Assembly: GCA_015501055.1 (NCBI GenBank)
Contig: JADNYV010000278.1
Location: 1 to 45,471, forward strand
DNA: 45,471 nt
Reading direction: 5' to 3'
Source: Mucidula mucida
Lineage: Eukaryota > Basidiomycota > Agaricomycetes > Agaricales > Physalacriaceae
The notes under the pieces are model-generated. The model saw only the letters and a list, made by a program, of their open reading frames with translations, was not told the DNA's origin and did no database searches. The position numbers and the translations under genes were made by a program. Below, one piece after another: positions 43,845-45,471 of the stretch (the first letter of the stretch is position 1; each line of letters opens with the position of its first letter).

Positions 43845-44371
43845 TGTTAGCGACTGACTAAGCCACGAGACTCAACCAGGTACCACAGCAAGAACTAAGG
43901 AAGAAAGCGTTCGCGTTCGTAAGACTAGGCTAGGCCAGGTGTATAAACGAGATCGGAACTAAAGTACAATGATACTACACTACTGCTTATATACTAGTAA
44001 GCCTGTGTTTGGGACTCCTTGTCCATACGTGTTTCCGCTAGGGATAACTCCACGCCCTTGACCCAGTGTTGTATGCTACTAGTCCGTGAAACCATTAAAT
44101 ACGAGTGGTAACTGCATATAAGTAATAATACTGAAAGACCATGTGTACTACGAGTGTCGGTGGTGTGTATACAATGGGGAATCCATGAGGTTCGGCATGT
44201 ATGATGTCATCCATGTGTTAGGCGTGTGTCCAACATGAGTACGGCTTCGGTAATGAACAGGAGTATGATCGGTGACGAAACAGATGATGAAACAGTCCGT
44301 TGGTTGATAAGACAAGGCCCCGATAAGATATAATAAGATGTGAAAGTGTGAAAATATGGCAATTCATAACA
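43845..44371 (-). repeat. 5' LTR of the retrotransposon
   Basis: The right-hand, 527 bp LTR. On the minus strand TATATAA at 43993-43987 precedes the predicted transcript start AGTTCCGATCT at 43960-43950. Terminal TG...CA is intact. Confidence 0.92.
43987..43993 (-). promoter_or_regulatory. LTR TATA box
   Basis: TATATAA on the minus strand lies ~27 bases before AGTTCCGATCT, a normal TATA-to-start distance. Confidence 0.6.
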
Positions 44372-44376
44372 GTCTC
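44372..44376. repeat. Target-site duplication, right copy (GTCTC)
   Basis: GTCTC directly follows the right LTR, identical to 37867-37871. Confidence 0.95.
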
Positions 44377-44622
44377 GAGGGTGTCTACACCAGACGAAAA
44401 CAGGGCAGAGCCCGCGGTCATGGTGGCAAGCTGCGCTTTCAAGTCCTTGATTGTTTCGTTAAAAGACGCGAGATGCGCGCGATGCTTTTTGAGCGCGGGT
44501 GGCGAGAATGGTGCGATTATGACTGCTGGCGGACTGTTGGTGTGTAGGATTTCTTCAACGAGTGCCGAATCCATTAAAGCGCGAAGCTCAGCATAATCAT
44601 TAGCAGTTAGCAAATTCGACAT
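44372..44622 (-). pseudogene. F-box gene, N-terminal part (split by retrotransposon)
   Basis: The start at 44622 gives MSNLLTANDYAELRALMDSA, then LHTNSPPAVIIAPFSPPALK, the variable lead and 'LLxTNxPP' sequence common at the start of mushroom F-box proteins, and a helical stretch ASFNETIKDLKAQLATM that may be a coiled coil. It stops at TLE-T within the duplicated GTCTC, where the LTR begins. The F-box proper and LRR part resume at 37871. See that entry for the join. Confidence 0.85.
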
Positions 44623-45471
44623 GACAAGTGATTATTTCGAGAAACTGACAGTTAGGTTACATGAGTTTCATTGCGAGAAGAAGAATGGGGCACTCACGAT
44701 AGAATGACTGAAAGAGATAGATGTGTCAGAGGATGTCGTGCCGCAACTTCAGTACACCACAGGCACGAGGCACTAAGCCACTCTTCGTCTTTGTACACGA
44801 GCCAAGGCCGAGCTCTACCGGTCAGCGCTAACAAAGGCTGAGAAGTATACAAATATTCCACGAGGGGCGGCGATCATTCTCGCCATGATGGTGGTTGAAA
44901 GGGAAAAGACAGTGATCCGTGCGCGCGATCGGCGTCAGATCAGATTATTCAGAAGACTGGTTTGCGCAGAACGGATTCTCTGAGTTTTTATACGTCTTAA
45001 ATCAAAGAATCTGCTCCGATTTCTTTCTCTTCTAAGGATCCAGGCGCGTAGTTGACGCGTGGGTCATGTGTCTATCATGCCGCCACTACAGCTTGAAGCA
45101 TCGCGCAGTCCATCGAGACGATGGTCTACCTGCCATATCTCCAGCAGCGGAATAGCATGATCGACGTCTTCCTCGCTCATGCTCCCAGTTTCATCGTCTA
45201 AAATGACTGACTCTCCGTTTGTCAGAATCACATAGCGTAGATTTTCCCAAACTCCCCGCCCTAACCCATCTCCATCTCATCAATCCAGAACCTTCCGTTC
45301 CAAGTTCCATATCATCTGTGACCTCCCTCCTGCCCTCCCTAGCCTCACATCTATCCAGCATGTCCCATGCGATCCGATTATTCCTTCACGCGTGGAGCCA
45401 GGTTACATCGCTCAGATGCGCGAGTCCTGGATAGGTACCATTGCTGACCCTCCGCCGTGCTCCCGCAAAAC
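44623..45471. other. Upstream region of the split F-box gene to window edge
   Basis: No gene is confidently recognised. A plus-strand ORF at 45219-45434 reads LPALTHLHLINPEPSVPSSI, vaguely LRR-like, but lacks an F-box, start context or splice support. The promoter of the F-box gene should lie here. Confidence 0.35.

Larger units (their letters stand above)
37872..44371 (-). mobile_element. Full-length Ty3/gypsy chromovirus-type LTR retrotransposon
   Basis: The element is 6500 bp, oriented leftwards, with LTRs at 37872-38402 (3' LTR, 531 bp) and 43845-44371 (5' LTR, 527 bp). By eye the LTRs differ at about 12 positions (8 substitutions, 4 indels), so the insertion is fairly recent. It carries gag (42386-43249), a protease region (41580-42154), reverse transcriptase (40548-41635), and RNase H, integrase and chromodomain (38414-40534). 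Several frame breaks in gag and pol and an altered integrase active site suggest that it cannot move on its own. It is flanked by GTCTC and sits inside an F-box gene. This is an endogenous element of a fungus. Confidence 0.95.

Overview
The window looks like nuclear DNA of a filamentous basidiomycete, most likely an Agaricomycete. The reasons are genes split by 40-60 bp GT-AG introns, families typical of mushrooms (DUF6534 membrane protein, F-box/LRR genes, a glycine-rich membrane protein, a Kre9/KNH-type GPI protein, a multi-START protein), and a chromodomain Ty3/gypsy retrotransposon. Exon joins below were derived by hand from frame continuity and splice signals.

Layout. 1-2.7 kb: relics of a Gal80-like oxidoreductase (minus) and an F-box gene (plus). 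3.0-8.4 kb: a very large protein (~1670 aa) with three START-like lipid-binding regions and a C-terminal membrane segment. 8.9-9.45 kb: a ~245 bp tandem repeat. 9.5-12.5 kb: a multi-exon gene of unknown function (minus). 12.9-15.5 kb: an intact Gal80-like oxidoreductase followed by an F-box gene, mirroring the relic pair at the left edge. 15.7-19.3 kb: a single-pass Ser/Thr-rich membrane protein (minus) and a DUF6534-like gene (plus). 20.7-21.8 kb: a mitochondrial-carrier-family protein (minus). 22-28 kb: a repeat-rich stretch with two inverted solo LTRs, about nine short tRNA-like (SINE-like) heads, a 350 bp tandem duplication and one clear gene, a GPI-anchored KNH-like protein. 28.4-30.7 kb: a two-finger C2H2 protein and a Gly-rich membrane protein. 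31.1-33.3 kb: a methylthioribulose-1-phosphate dehydratase (MDE1/MtnB) pseudogene whose central ~270 bp is inverted, flanked by two relics of one unknown protein. 33.7-34.6 kb: an unknown gene with a strong TATA box. 35.1-35.9 kb: a FAR-17a/AIG1-like membrane protein (minus). 36.5-44.6 kb: an F-box gene (minus) split in mid-codon by a 6.5 kb Ty3/gypsy element with two LTRs and a perfect 5 bp target-site duplication.

How it fits together. There is no operon-like system. The single-copy genes encode unrelated housekeeping, surface and membrane functions. The notable biology is genome decay and transposition: a recent retrotransposon insertion restorable to an open frame by removing the element plus one 5 bp duplication, an LTR/leader complementarity that predicts Tf1-like self-priming, a putative SINE family, and a salvage-pathway gene broken by an internal inversion. 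Several otherwise convincing genes need exactly one extra base to stay in frame, often next to a homopolymer, so some apparent breaks may be sequencing errors.
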